A stretch of DNA of 64,000 bases from Porphyra umbilicalis (lineage: Eukaryota; Rhodophyta; Bangiophyceae; Bangiales; Bangiaceae), in the NCBI GenBank assembly GCA_002049455.2, contig KV918856.1, positions 62,001-126,000 of the forward strand, read 5' to 3'. Of the stretch, positions 9,757 to 21,210 are shown piece by piece (the stretch's first letter is position 1; each line of letters opens with the position of its first letter). The position numbers were made by a program, and so were the translations under genes. The notes under the pieces are model-generated. The model worked only from the letters and a program-made list of their open reading frames with translations, ran no database searches and was not told the DNA's origin.

Positions 9757-10254
9757 AGGAGCCCGTTTTCAACGAGCGTTTACTATTGCTGATTCCCCAA
9801 TTCTGTCCTCATCGACCAGGAACGGTTCCTGGCGGTACGGTTCTTGTAGAACTGGCCATCTATTGGTTAAACGCAGCCGTAAACAGCTGCTCAGCACGAA
9901 TCTGAGACGTCCTATTGGCTCTGCCACCGCCACTTCCGAGCAGAACAGAGATCCTTCTTCTTCTTGAGATTTTCTTCCGATCCCTTCCGTGTCAAGGGAG
10001 CAACCGGCCCGCAATCGTTGGGATATCGAGATTTTCTGAGAGATACGCAGAAAAGTGCAGAAAAACGCAGGCGTCGATTGTGCGATTGGGGGCCGTACGG
10101 GCACATTCGGTAAAGATCGGGCCGGACATGCACTGCTGTCGGACTGCTCGACCAATGAGAGATCTGCATTCATTGCCGTTCCACTTCCGTTCCTGGGCGA
10201 TGAGGACAGAATTGGGGGATCAGCAATAGCAATTTGGGCCAGAACCGGGCTCGT
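9757..10254. mobile_element. foldback/MITE-like element with about 68-bp inverted arms
   Basis: The left arm (about 9758-9825) contains TATTGCTGATTCCCCAATTC followed by TGTCCTCATCGACCAGGAACGG. The right arm (10187-10253) carries the same sequence inverted with about five mismatches, and the outer ends (GAGCCCG and CGGGCTC) also pair. The interior of about 360 bp has no ORF. Part of the interior and right arm is related to 14150-14285, so this is a dispersed family. No target-site duplication was identified. Confidence 0.75.
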
Positions 10255-12065
10255 GGTGGATCCAGTATTGCTGACCTCCAAAAGATGGCGAATGCAGAGT
10301 GTTTGCAATCATTCAGCAGAGTACGTGGACCAATGGAGTCATGTGAGTTCCTTACACAGTCTCCTCATGCAGCTCTGCGCGCTGGAAACGCACATCAGGA
10401 TCTCAAGAAATCTGAAGAAATTTGTTGATCTCATGAGAAATCACTAGTCTGGCCCAGAACAGTCTCCATGCCCTCTTCAGGCCCAAGCAAGCGGCCCAAA
10501 AATCTCAGGAAATCTCATTGTGGGTTGCAATGGCTCTGCGTAACTCCTGCCAGACACGTTAATTGGCTTGCAAGATTACTGGCGGCAACTCTCAGCCAAT
10601 AGTTCGATCGTGGCTTGTCGAACAGCCAATCCGACTTCATTTCTATGCTGTGTCGTCGGCTCTGCCTCCCTTCTCTCTCTCTGCAACCGCCATTTTTTGG
10701 AGGTTAGCAATAACGAGGTGCACTGCGCAGTGGGTCATGCGCCGTGCACCCGTGCGCGCTACAGTCACTATCCGCTTACATGGCACCCTTGCGCACTTTG
10801 TAGCTCCCGTTCCAGCAATGAATTCTCATGGCGCACTGAATTTAGGGTTGCACACGATGTCCCGATTTGGGGGCCGCCAGGGGCGCGCGACGGATAAGAC
10901 GCCTTATTGACGCCCCATTAGGCAGCCGAAACGCCCTTACGACGCCCCAAGTGGCACCCTCAGTATTCACCATATGGTTTAAGTGGCACCCATACTGTGC
11001 ACTCATATGCCATTTTCTGTCTCCATTGAAGAATGCGCGAAGCGCAACGAACAGCCTCGGAGCATGCACTGCCAATTTGACCCGGGCAAGGCAAGCGCCG
11101 CAGAGACACAACAAGCGCTCGAGAGGCCGGGACCGCGGTCGCCTGACCGCCCGCCGTCCGACGCGGCTGGTGCCGTGCCCCGCGCCGCCGCCGCTGCAGT
11201 GCGGCGGTGCCGGTGGCCGCCACGGTCGCAGTGACGGCGGCAGCGATAGTGGCGGCACCGCCGCCGATGCAGCGCCACTCGCGGTGAGGGGGGGTGGGGA
11301 TTGAGGGGCGGGGGGTAGGGGGTACGGATTGCACCGCCCCAACAGACGGCGCACACACAGTTTGGGCATTGTCTGCGGCGCGCACGCGGGCCAGAACGCC
11401 CTGAGCACGCCCCCCAGTTTCCAACTTTGCTGCTGGCTCGACAAACCACCATGTTGGACGAACAACCTTTACTGCCAAAACAATGCGATCATGCCCACCG
11501 CCAGGCCCGCGTCAAAGCCCTCGACCAAATCATCTGGCCATCGTGGCACCTTTCATGCTGGGAGCACCCAATGTACCGGGAGGTTGCCCAATGACTGACC
11601 GGGTGTCGAAAGACTGATCTGGATGTAAGCAGCCGATTGCAGCTCCCTGAGCCACCTTTCTGCCTGCTTGTGACGAAGTCAACGGAAAGAAGGGGCAGAA
11701 AGCTAGAGTCTGCGCCGTCCAGACGACTAAGTGAAGCAGGCCTGGCATCTACTGCTGAGCATAGGCCAAGCAGGGGCACATTCCGATCCTGTGTGAAGGT
11801 ACGAGATGATTTGCCTGAAGGACCAAGAAACTGCACGTCCTTCACTTTTCATCATCGGGTGGCAATTTCACCAGGGGAGTGGAAACTGGAGTCGATATCG
11901 AGTCCCTGGAGCCTGGCGAATTGTGCCTTTGTCCAGGAGAGGTCTTCTTTGACAGTGGAGGGTTTCTGTGCACCCTCAATGGCCCCCAAAAAAAGGAAGA
12001 CACCATCTTTTTGTCGATGGGCGGTGAAGGGGGGAGGGGAGGCAAGCCGAGCTGTTTCATGAGCG
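10255..12065. other. repeat-bearing intergenic region without a supported gene
   Basis: Apart from the dispersed repeat at about 10845-10990, this stretch shows only short frames without motifs. The plus-strand frame at 10563-10910 and the minus-strand frames at 10842-11478 overlap the repeat or are low-complexity. A GC-rich patch at about 11130-11340 has no coding support. Confidence 0.35.
10845..10990 (+). repeat. fragment of the AGGGTTGC-ended MITE family
   Basis: From TTAGGGTTGCACACGATG to the ATATGG near 10977, this matches the reverse complement of the right part of the element at 46271-46650. The shared block includes GGGGCGCGCGACGGATAAGA and GACGCCCCATTAGGCAGCC. Identity is roughly 85 percent by eye. 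Only one end with the AGGGTTGC terminus is recognisable, so this copy looks truncated or diverged on its right side. Confidence 0.75.
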
Positions 12066-12420
12066 TTGGGGCGCTCTTCAGGGGCGAACTGCTCGGAGCG
12101 GTTGACGGTCATCCATTTTCTGAGGGAGTCCTCGGCCACCGCGCCCAAGGCCGGGGTCAAATGGAAGCGAAAGAGGGGAGGGGAGGGAGGTGCTTGGCAG
12201 CGAAAGGCGGCGAGGGGGCGAAAGCCGCTGGGACGTCCGGGGTGGGGGAGGGCGACCTCGGGGGAACGCGGCCGGGGGGGGATGGCGGCCGGGGAGGGCG
12301 GCTCGCGGGAGGAGGGCGGCCAGGGGGGGGGGAAGCACTGGGGAGGCGGAGATGGCCGCGGGGGGGGCCGTAGGGTGCCGCCGTCAGGGGGCGGCAGTGC
12401 GACAGACACCGCATTGGTCC
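12066..12420. other. G-rich low-complexity block
   Basis: The plus strand is dominated by G runs of three to ten (for example around 12270-12370) with few pyrimidines, so it has strong potential for G-quadruplexes. All frames on both strands are biased to Gly/Arg/Glu or Pro/Ser and none shows a domain. It lies just upstream of the pogo-like fossil. A similar G-rich block occurs at about 18660-18870. Confidence 0.5.
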
Positions 12421-12798
12421 CTCACCAGATAGGATTCGCTCAGGCCCCATGGTTGAGGCGTCGATGGGTGGTCACAGCTGCAAACCACGGTGGACCCCCT
12501 TTCTCAAGGTCAATCTATTGCGGTCAATACAGTGGCGAGTCGACTCTAGTGGGCGCCGTCCTCTGATGGTGATTTGATGGGGGGATGATCCGCGTGACTT
12601 TTGGTTGCACAAATTTGAAAGCCCGCTATCTTTGTTCCGCAACCTACCCCCAGTCCACCCCCCCCCCACCCATCACCCCTCCCTCTGCTGTGCGGCGGCC
12701 CATACGAGCTGCCCACAACGTCTGGCGACGTCGAAGGACGCTGTTGTTGCTACTGTCGAGGCCGGTTTCGACAGGACTTTCCCAGATTTGACGCGTGA

Positions 12799-13860
12799 GT
12801 GGCCCCACGCTGTCCGGCAAGCGGCAAAAATGGCAGCGGCACCACGTCAAGGACTACCAGCGGCGGGTGGGCCGACGCAGGAGGCGGCAGCCACGCGCGG
12901 GTGCGACGCCAAGGCGGCGAATGGCCCGCACCCGGCCATGATGGTCGCTGGGCGGCGTCAGCGCAGACCGTGCCAGAAGATTTCAAGTGGCGTCGAGAAG
13001 CAGATACGGGTAGGCAGAACATGCAGTTTGCCGCTCAGTATCGCGCCATGTCAAACGATCCACACACGCTGGCACGGACAACCTGCCGGGAGGGCAAGTG
13101 GCCCGAGCACCATGCTAGGCTCTACAAGTGTTACCTGGCTGTGTACTCGCTCGGACACCTCCGCATCCCGATCACCACAGCCCTCCTCACAGAAGCAGCA
13201 AGCGTGATTTCCGCCCGTCTCTCCATCAATAATTTCTCGGCCAGCAATGGCTAGGTGCGCTGCTGTTTGAAACGCTACGACATCTACAATGTGGCGATAC
13301 ACGAGCAGACCGGCGCTCTAAACCTAATGGCGGCAGTAGCTGCTGTGGAGGACATCCGGTGACGGATGGAAGCGTACCCCCCGGATCATCTTTATAATAT
13401 GGATGAGACGGGGTAGCTTTACCGGTGCCTGCCATCCTGGTCGTACGTGCCCCGCCATGATCGCCGCCACGCACGGGGCACTGAGGCAATGCGCAACATG
13501 GAGCGGGTCACCCAAGTGCCTTGTACGAATGCAACGATTACCCACAAGCTTTCCGTGGCAGTGATTGGTCAGGCCGAGAACCCTACGTGCTTCCGCGGAG
13601 AAGGCAATGCGTGCCCTCTGCCGTATTTCAACGAAAAACGGGCATGGACGGACGAGCACGTCTACGAGCGATGGTGAAATACAGTGTTTTTGCCGGCTGT
13701 GCACCGGCGGCACTGGTGTGTCAAGTGTGCCCTAATAATGGACAAGGCTTCAACCCACGACGTCATCCTGAGCGCTGAAGACGCAGAAGTACAAATCCTT
13801 CCACCCAAAAGCACCGCTGTCACGCGCACTGTTCCACACCGGGCGAAGACGTGCGATGGG
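12799..13860 (+). pseudogene. pogo/Tigger-type transposase fossil (CENP-B HTH plus DDE domain)
   Basis: A single plus-strand frame reads through the whole pogo architecture. The CENP-B-type DNA-binding domain is visible as REGKWPEHHARLYKCYL, RIPITTALLTEAA and INNFSASNG. The catalytic domain shows DHLYNMDETG with the first Asp, a continuation NMERVTQVPCTNATITHKLS, then VIGQAENPTCF and YFNEKRAWTDEHVYERW. The second Asp region is CALIMDKASTHDV, followed by VQILPPKSTAV. The reading frame never shifts, but it is cut by stops at 13252 (TAG), 13360 (TGA), 13414 (TAG) and 13675 (TGA). After about 13830 the homology fades before the third acidic residue. It is therefore a dead copy. Terminal repeats were not found. 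Confidence 0.85.
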
Positions 13861-15329
13861 CATCGCGGGGGACCGGCCAATGAAGAGCAATTGAAGCAGG
13901 GCGATGGCTCCAGTCATAACAACTCCTGCAGATTGAGTTTCCTAGATACTCCTGGGATCATCTCATCTGCACTGATCAACCGCGACCACTGGGTGTCGCT
14001 TCTTCAAGCAAACGGCGATCCAGTGCAAAAATTGAGACGACTGAACTGGGGTCCTTGTCCGAACTGTCTCAAGACGGGCGACGGAAAGGGTGGAAATGAA
14101 TGCAGAGAGACTGTAACTGCAGCGCATATTACCGGAAATAGACTGTATTTCGGATCCCCCAACTTCGTCCACATCGCCTGAGAACGGGAGTACAACAGCG
14201 ATGCAGGGAGGTTTTCGACTGGCGAAGGGGATTGACAACAGTGCATTTCCGGTCCCATGCTTACAAAGTTTGCCCGTACAGCCCGCAAACCAGGGAGAAG
14301 GATCGATAGTTTTCACCATAGAGTGGTGGTCAAAATTATCTTGAAATCATCGATGTCATGCAAGTAAGCACTGCAAATGATCGCCTCTGCGCCACGTGTT
14401 CGTGTTTAATTTACAGAAAATACGTGTCATGCAGCAAGTGGAACAAGCGGGTCCTGGACTCATGGTAACCGCACGAGGCTCGGTCCCGGATACAGGAACG
14501 GGTTTGTGACGGACACTTGTTACGCTGGTCTCACGTACTACACTGTTGGGGGCTTTTTGGGATACCGGATGCAAGGTAGGGTGGTGAAGGACAGGAACGT
14601 AACATGCCTTTCGTAATTTTATTCGCACTATGAACTGCTGACTGCTCTTTGGTCGTCGGCTTGAGAGGCGGTTGATCAGCATGCGCACCGCACGGTCTTG
14701 CGACGTGTCGAAACGCTCTGCCGTAGGGGGTGGACTTAGCCGAATGACTAACTGCAACTCCTACTCACCCGAGAGACGCGATGGTTCAATGGCATCTGCC
14801 GGTGCTCAGGCCGGACGGGACAGCGGAGCGGGCTACTGTGGACCGGAATAGGTGTGGTCCATGAGAGCGAGCACGGGTGGTTCACCACCGAGACGCCTCG
14901 CGCCCACTACCAGAGAGAACGAAGTCGACGGGGGAGTCAGCGAATGAGGCTTGCATGCTCATTATGCATCTTTTTTCTGCTATTGTCGGGTCCGAGCGTT
15001 TGCAGGCAAGGAAAGTATTGAGAGGTGCTCTTGAGATCGGGTCAAACTTTCCAGGCTGCATGTTGCGTTGCAAGTCTGGGCCTCTTGTCGGGCAATCCGT
15101 GTCCGATTTGCTCAACGTCACTCCTGCAGGACGCAGGAGGTATGAGAATGAAGCCCGGGGTATGTTTCCTGATTCAACGCGGAGATGAGTCTGCTCAAGG
15201 TGTTGTCTGCCGTGAACAAGCGAACCAGATGAAAGAAGAGTATTTCCTGTCGTTAGAAGGCCGACCATCCGTAACCTTTATTTGTTGTCTCGCCGCTTTA
15301 CAATTCATTGGCACTAGAGATCTCCGGCG
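13861..15329. other. intergenic region with dispersed repeats
   Basis: No frame shows a domain or clear splice structure. A copy of a dispersed repeat related to the interior of the 9.8-10.3 kb element lies at about 14150-14285. The rest is unassigned. Confidence 0.35.
14150..14285 (+). repeat. dispersed repeat related to the 10110-10235 segment
   Basis: GGATCCCCCAACTTCGTCC, then CATCGCCTGAGAACGGGAGT, and further on AACAGTGCATTTCCGGTCC correspond in order to the reverse complement of bases 10235 down to about 10110, at roughly 75-80 percent identity. The copy is inverted relative to that one. Confidence 0.7.
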
Positions 15330-15540
15330 TGTCGAATGCTGGTCGACGGCGTGAGTCGGGGACACGTTTCACGCTACGTTAAGCCTTGGACCCACTCTTC
15401 CATCCCATAAATCGCTAAGCAGGCCCTTCGGCCCTCGTCAACCACTGGCACCGATGAAGGCGACTGCAGCCACGTAGCTGTGCAGATGTGGCTTATACTG
15501 TTGTTTCCGCCAATCGCTGGCATCAGTTGCATGATTTCCC
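15325..15540 (+). repeat. dispersed repeat, inverted copy at 43005-43225
   Basis: The sequence includes CGGGGACACGTTTCACG, TTAAGCCTTGGACCCAC and TTTCCGCCAATCGCTGGCAT. It matches the reverse complement of 43225 down to 43015 over about 200 bp at about 80 percent identity. It carries one terminal-repeat-like end (CTCCGGCGTGTCGAATG) of the element annotated at 42587-43224, so it is probably a partial or older copy. Confidence 0.75.
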
Positions 15541-16600
15541 AAGGAACGACGCCCGATCTCTATATGAACACGTTGGCAGATGGGGCGAGATGCAGCCAAT
15601 CTCCAAAAACTCCCGCAGTCGCTGATTGTCACAATGCTCAGTTCAAACTGTCGGAAATTTCTGATAATATAGCCACCGGCTTGATTATGTGACAACGTAG
15701 CCCGTTTTTCGAAGATGCGGTCTTGCAAGCCTCTGAGTTTTAGCTCGCATCTTGCGGCGGTCCAATTACGAGCACACGGTGTGGCGGCACGAGATTGTTG
15801 CACGTGTCACTTGTGAACATCTCATGTGCGGTTCCTAGCTGACACTGATGCACTTCGAGCATGACGGATCAGAAAGGCTGCTGAACGACAAGTTACTAAT
15901 AATGAGAGAACGACTCAATTACCATGTTGCGGAAACCTGCAGATTTCCAGAACTAATTGTTTGCGGCTGGGAACGCGCAAATGAGAATATGTGACAAATT
16001 CTGGACACGACGGGATGACGTGCGCCGGTGGGCGAAAGAGCGCACATGCAGGAGCACCATCCAGTGAAATTTATGTCCGCGCATTTTGGTTCACACACAC
16101 TGGGATATCTTGTGATTCGGTACTGCATCCCCTGTCATCTCTACTGTCCATTCAGGTCGACTGCAACTGTCGTCCAATTTCCCGTGCCGGGCAACCCTCC
16201 TCTCCCCATGCCACTTGTCCGACACCCTCCTCCACCTGTCGATCGCTCTTTTACAGTGTCATTTAGCTCTGGTACTCAACCAATTTTGACGGCAGAATGC
16301 ACCGCGAGCCAGAATGTTGCGGCGCCAATTCGGTCCCAGATCTGCACCTGTTCAGCTTCTAAAGAGAAGCGATGCACACTCAATGCACAGTAAGTTAGGG
16401 ATGGGCTGGCCTCGCTTTTCTTGCGGTGCACCTTTTTGGTAAGCAGGCATCGCCCAATTGGATTTTGGCTCAAAGGTTTGTCTCCGTATGTATCGTGGCG
16501 CCGTAGTAATCTCCTCAGCTGCCACTTGTGTCGGCGAGAGGGCCAGCATACTCGGAATTTGTCGCTGTCGAAGGCTTTTGATCTGTGGTTTATCCCCGCA
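15541..16600. other. intergenic region upstream of the spliced gene
   Basis: No domain is recognisable. Possible acceptor sites (TTTATCCCCGCAG at about 16590-16602 and CTCTTACAG at about 16616-16624) suggest that an upstream exon of the gene at 16817-17484 may lie here. I could not identify that exon. Confidence 0.3.
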
Positions 16601-16816
16601 GGAATGTTGACGGTGCTCTTACAGAAGGATGACCGCTGTTGTGCGGAGAGGATGGTGTGCGCCCAGACTACCGACGCACACCTCACCCAAGTTGCATCGG
16701 CCGCTTCTCGATTGGCACCGGCGGACGCTAACGAGGCGCAGGCTGAGGTCGCTCGCCGTCGACATTCTCTGCAATCGGACGCTTAGGAGCAACGAGATGT
16801 GGCTCGCGGAGGCAAT

Positions 16817-17484
16817 ATGGCTCATGCAGCCGCGGCGATGTTGGATCCCGGCGCTCTCTTCGCGATGGTGCGCAATCCGCGCGCAGCGGTCAACCGCTCG
16901 TCGTTGGCGACGGGATTGTCAACGGGGATGTCACGTGACGTGGCGCTTCTGTACGCCGGAGCCAGCCAAGCAGGGGTTGACTTCTGTGATTCGTTGAGTG
17001 GAGGCCCACAACTTTACTAATGTGCGTTGAGCAGTTTGCAAGCGCTTGGCGGACGCTGCCGCGGAGAAGCGTATCGCGCAAGGTGCCCGGATTGAGGGTC
17101 GACTCGGAAGTTTCGGCGGGGCCAGCACGGCCATCCAAATGTAAGTTTCCTGGTTTCTTTCTATCTGGTGTGTGTTGTGCCGCCCCTTCTGCTATTGTTG
17201 GCGCATTGTACCATGTCTAAGCCGATATGTGACTTGCAATTCTAACTTTGCTGTCTACCAGCGGTGCTCGTGGTCCTACCCATGATGGCCTTTTATTCGA
17301 TTTTACAATCCTTAAGCAGGCACCCTACGCTACGGAAAGCCCTTCCCCGCCCCCTCCGACGGCAGATGCCGCCACCACTGCCGGGCCTGCCGTCCCAGGT
17401 AACACCGAATCGGTCACTGACGGGTCACGCGAGGCAGGCTTTCGAAAACTGGGAGCGGCTGTCTTAGCTGCGGACTTCGCTTAG
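16817..17484 (+). CDS. spliced gene of unknown function, three exons, possibly 5'-broken
   Basis: Exon 1 (to 16985), exon 2 (17035-17140) and exon 3 (17262-17484) join in phase into a 165-residue protein from ATG 16817. Intron 1 is 49 bp with donor T|GTGATT, a near-perfect branch site TTTACTAATG and acceptor TTGAGCAG. Intron 2 is 121 bp with donor GTAAGT, branch TTCTAAC and acceptor TCTACCAG. The joined product contains GVDFFCKRLADAAAEKR, an alpha-helical Ala/Glu/Arg-rich segment, then GSFGGASTAIQIGARGPTHD and a Pro/Thr-rich tail ending AAVLAADFA. The frame continues naturally upstream of the chosen Met (EANEAQAEVARRR-like sequence) but is interrupted by TAG at 16784-16786, so the true start may lie further left and the gene may be a pseudogene. 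I do not recognise the family. Its orientation agrees with the fossil ORFs at 19.2 and 22-24.6 kb. Confidence 0.6.
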
Positions 17485-19170
17485 ATTTGTTTCGGGCCTG
17501 AGTAGAACGCAGAGCGTGCTGCTTTCTTGGAGAAGGCTTGTCGCGGTATGGCGGCCGGTTTCTTGCGTTATCACACCGTGTATGGGCCGACCGTGGGTGC
17601 GATGGAGGTAGTTGTGCTGATTTTGTCTGAGTGGGGCAACTAAGGCGAGCCACATCCAAATGTGCTGTCCCTTCCGCTCGGACTGTAGCTGATCCCTCGA
17701 TTTTGAGAGTCGCAGCACTGGAGACACGTCTCCGAAAACTGCTTCTGCGACACGAATGACCGAAGTCGCAGGAAACTGTCACAGCTCTGTCGGAAGAGTG
17801 CGGGAAGTGTCTGATCCTAGTGATTTGACGGCCACCCATCGACGATCTGGAAGTGGTCAGCTTTCCTGTCACATTCACTGTCTATATCAGTTTCGGCTGG
17901 GCTCCCTCAGCAAATGTCATTCCAGGACAAAGGGCGTGTCTCCTTGGACTTGACACGAGATTTTGTGGCCAGGAGGGCCGACCGACCCAGTCAGACTGAC
18001 CCACAACTGTCTTCCGACACCCACTGCAGAGTGATCAGAGGGAACTTGTCATCAAGTGTGCCAAGCACAGCACGCGATCCATGAATGACAGCGGAGCAGT
18101 CTTCGTGAGATACAAAAAAACGGGACCAAAAGTGCTGTTCCTTCTGGCACGAGTGGCTGACAGAAACGAAAGGCAATGGAATGCTCACGTGACTGTCAGT
18201 CTATCAAGTCTGATCAAGCTTCGGAGCTGATGACAGCTCGACACGATGCGTCTTCTGTGGAAGAAACAGGGCCGTGCACCGCGCTCCCATCTTGGAAGCG
18301 CCTGTTCACTTCGAGTCTCGGTCAAGCCACGCAACTCTGACTGTCTCTGGTGCCCACCAGAGGTGTGCACATGAGGGAGCACGGCCGTCAGGCTCTATTT
18401 ATTAGCTCCCCCAGAGCGGCCCACGGCATAGTCTCTACCCCATCTTGGACGAAAAACGCTGCGCCTGGCGAGGTCGACAGATGTTGCTGGGGACAGTGAT
18501 GTTTACGAGCGCGATGTGATGAGTGGAGACAGCTCGCTGATGAGCTCGACAGGCCGCTATGTCCGAGAGGATTAGTCCGCAGGATGCACTGCAAGCGGCA
18601 GTTTCAAGAGCTGCTTACGAAAGTGTCCTGGGTTCAAATTCTATCGGCAGAAATGACGCCTAAAGCGGGGGGGTAGCGACGCCGAAGGGGGCGAGGGGGG
18701 GCGGCGATGGCAGAAGGGACGGCCGGACAACGGCTTTGCGGGGGGTGACGATGATGGGCCGGGGAGGACGCGACGTTGCGGGATGGCGAGAGGACGACGG
18801 TGGCGGCAAGCGGGGGGACGAGGAAGATGGGGGACGCCGGCAGTGGTGGCCAGGGCGCCGGCCTGCTCTGCATGCACGGCCAAGCAGAGCCTTGCGCTGC
18901 TTGTTCAAACTTCGACGAGCTCGTGATTTGCTGCCAAGCTCATCAGCTCTTCGGTTTCTCATCAGTGTCAAACTCAGCTGGAAAGTGATATGGAGTTCTC
19001 GATACTCGGATAAACTGCTCGGTATCAGGTTGTAAACTGGAAACTGAGACGCAGTCGTCGTCCTCTCAGAATTAAGGGATCAGCCATACGTGATTGGATG
19101 TTGTCGTGGGTCGCGTCCCGCCGTTGCTAATGTCTTGCTGTTGTACCCATCTTTCATGCTGTTTGTCTAG
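17485..19170. other. intergenic region with a G-rich block
   Basis: No gene is supported. A G-rich, pyrimidine-poor block at about 18660-18870 resembles the one at 12066-12420. An acceptor-like site (ATGCTGTTTGTCTAG) at 19156-19170 ends the region and suggests an unidentified upstream exon for the next ORF. Confidence 0.3.
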
Positions 19171-19252
19171 GGGCAAAAATTTGGCCGATCTTCTGCAGGT
19201 GCCGCAGGGGGGGCGTCCGACAACGCCGCACCAAAAAAGCAAGAAGACCAAT

Positions 19253-20304
19253 ATGACACGAAAGGAGCTGAGAGCTTCACGCGTTCATGCTACAAAGAAG
19301 GCGCAAGCAACTCGGAAGCACAACCTGCAGCTGAAGGCCAACGAGCCAATTTCGAGCCGAGGTCGCAAGCGCGCTCGCGGGCTGGCTACTAAGGCTACAA
19401 GCGAGGAGGTGAGCGAGGTGTGTAGTAGCGACGGCGGTTCTGCCGACGGCTGCTCCGACGAGGATGGCGCCAGCGACGCCGGAAAAGCTACGAAGGGGAC
19501 TGCTCCCAACGACGCTTCGGATGGGCCCATAATGGGACTGTCCAACGATACTGAGTCCTACATGCAGTCGTCGGCGACCGGTGCGATTGGCAAGACAGTG
19601 GCAGGCGTGCGCACCTCGTCGCCTTCCGCTTCATCGCCGCACACGGCAACTGCGGGGATCGCCCGCGTCGTGAACGGCGGCAGCACCACAAACAGAAACA
19701 AGAATGAGGCGCCCGCCTGGTCGCTGCGCACGCCGCGCTCGCGGACAACGTCTGTGGGGACCGACAGCGTCGTGGGTGGCAGCAAGGCCACGAGTGGCAG
19801 ACATGAATAGGTGCTCCCGGCATCCCCGCTGGCGTCGTCGCCGCCAACAGCGCCACGCGAACCTGTTCGCGCCGTGCGCGTCGGCACTAGCATACGAGCC
19901 ACTACCGCGACGGCACCTGCCTCGTCGCCGCGTACAATGCCGCTGCCCACGGCGCGTGTGGGAAAGAGCCTTGTGGTGGGCGACGGCAACAACATGTACG
20001 GCAACAAGAACAAGGTGCCCACCAAGTCGCAATGCGCGTCGCTGCCATCGACGGCGCCAACGGGATTCGGCCGCGCTTTGGGTGGCATCACTACCACGCA
20101 AGGCTCCAAGACTACGGCGCCCGCCTTGCCGCCGCTCGCGTCGCCGCCAGTCAAGGTGCCTGCGGGATCTAGCCAGGCCGTGGTCGGCCGCAACGGTGTG
20201 CACGGCACCGCTGTCGCAGCGCTCGTATCGACCTAGCGCTCGTCGCCGGAGAACTCGGCGCCTGGAGAGACTCTCCGCGCCTTGGTTGGTGGCAAAGCCA
20301 TGCA
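19253..20304 (+). pseudogene. nuclear-type protein fossil with seven degenerate repeats of about 34 codons
   Basis: From ATG 19253 the frame encodes a basic start (TRKELRASRVHATKKAQ), a likely nuclear localisation stretch (SSRGRKRARGLATK) and an acidic Ser/Asp region (SDGGSADGCSDEDGASD). Seven tandem units of 29 to 38, mostly 34, codons follow from about 19630. Typical unit parts are SPxTAP, a VVGG core and an APA end, for example STAPTGFGRALGG and TQGSKTTAPALPPLA. The frame holds for the whole length, but TAG stops interrupt it at 19808 and 20234, and the last unit ends at TAA near 20304. A preceding splice acceptor at 19170 suggests an upstream exon. The family is unknown. It could encode an accessory protein of a transposon, given its neighbours. 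Confidence 0.55.
19630..20304 (+). repeat. about 102-bp coding tandem repeat, seven degenerate units
   Basis: Units start near 19630, 19735, 19837, 19930, 20040, 20140 and 20240 and share GCGTCGCCGCC-like starts, a GTGGGCGGC-like core and a GGCGCCCGCC-like end. Most differences keep the frame, which points to past selection as protein before the stops arose. Boundaries are approximate, since they were placed by eye. Confidence 0.6.
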
Positions 20305-20604
20305 TGGTTCGGAAGTGTAAGACGCACGATGCCACGTGGCGGGTCGTACGTACTTTGGGGAATCGAAACCGCCAAAGGCGGCGCCAGGGAAGACGATGGG
20401 CACGTCGGAGGAGGGGTCCGAGGAACTCAGCGGGCGCGACGACGGTCGGGTTTGGCGAGAGGGTTCACGATGGAAAAGGTTGTCTTTTGGTACCGAGTCT
20501 GCCCCTCTCGATCCCCCAGGAGGAGCTCCTCTTCTCCGACTACATACTCTCCTCGGGGCACCCCAGGTGCCCCAGAACATGCATGCGCTCGTCGTCCTCA
20601 CGGT

Positions 20605-20755
20605 GCGACACCAGAAGGGCCAAAACCGAGGGGGAACGGGCGTGTGTCGCTAAAACGCGGAACCAGACAGGCCAAAAACAAGGGTAAACGGGTGCGTGCC
20701 GCCAAAAACGCGGCACCAGATGCCTCAAAAACGCAGGTAAAGAAACGTGGAGAAT
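20605..20755 (+). repeat. 53-bp tandem repeat, nearly three copies
   Basis: Three successive blocks share the order (A/G)CACCAGA, then GGCCAAAA or a variant, then CGGG(C/T)GTGTG(T/C)CG, then C(T/C)AAAAAC. The period is about 53 bp and copies differ at about 20 percent of positions. No coding role is apparent. Confidence 0.65.
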
Positions 20756-21022
20756 CAGGAGGCTTTCGACACGAATGTCGAAGACTGCGGGCACTTCTCA
20801 TTAGACAGTGCGGCGCTCGACAGCCCCCACAGCAGGGCAAGATCGGCCCAGCCCTGCTCACGCCTATTCAAGGTGGTTCTTTTGGATATGAAAGTTCCGG
20901 TTGCATTACACGAATTGGATGAAAGCGTCCCGATTCCTGCAGTAGTCTCAGTGGCTGTGGCGGCCGCTGGCGGTGGAAATAGCAATTGAGAGGCCCGTCT
21001 TCATCGACAGCAGGTCCGTCGG

Positions 21023-21210
21023 TTGCAAGATCGCCTACCTCGGGGCTCATCATCATCGTGCCGCCACCGTGCTGTCTACCCCCCCCGCCCACCCGCTTCA
21101 GGGTGCCAGAAGGACACCTTCGCCCCCGACCAGTCATCTGGCACGGCACGGCGGCCGCACAATGATGCTCCGCGATGGCAGGGACGGCACCGTCCCTCCG
21201 CGACCGTTGA
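21023..21210 (+). other. probable exon ending in a strong donor site, upstream of the transposase
   Basis: An open frame ending ...WQGRHRPSATVE runs directly into GAG|GTAAGTATATG at 21210/21211, a consensus 5' splice site. Possible acceptors are CACCCATACAG near 21482-21493 and others before 21800. The frame after 21780 (PTVPTADRSGSVGAAVAG) reads naturally into the region just before the transposase. I infer that the transposase mRNA, or a neighbouring gene, is spliced here. The exact path is not determined. Confidence 0.4.
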
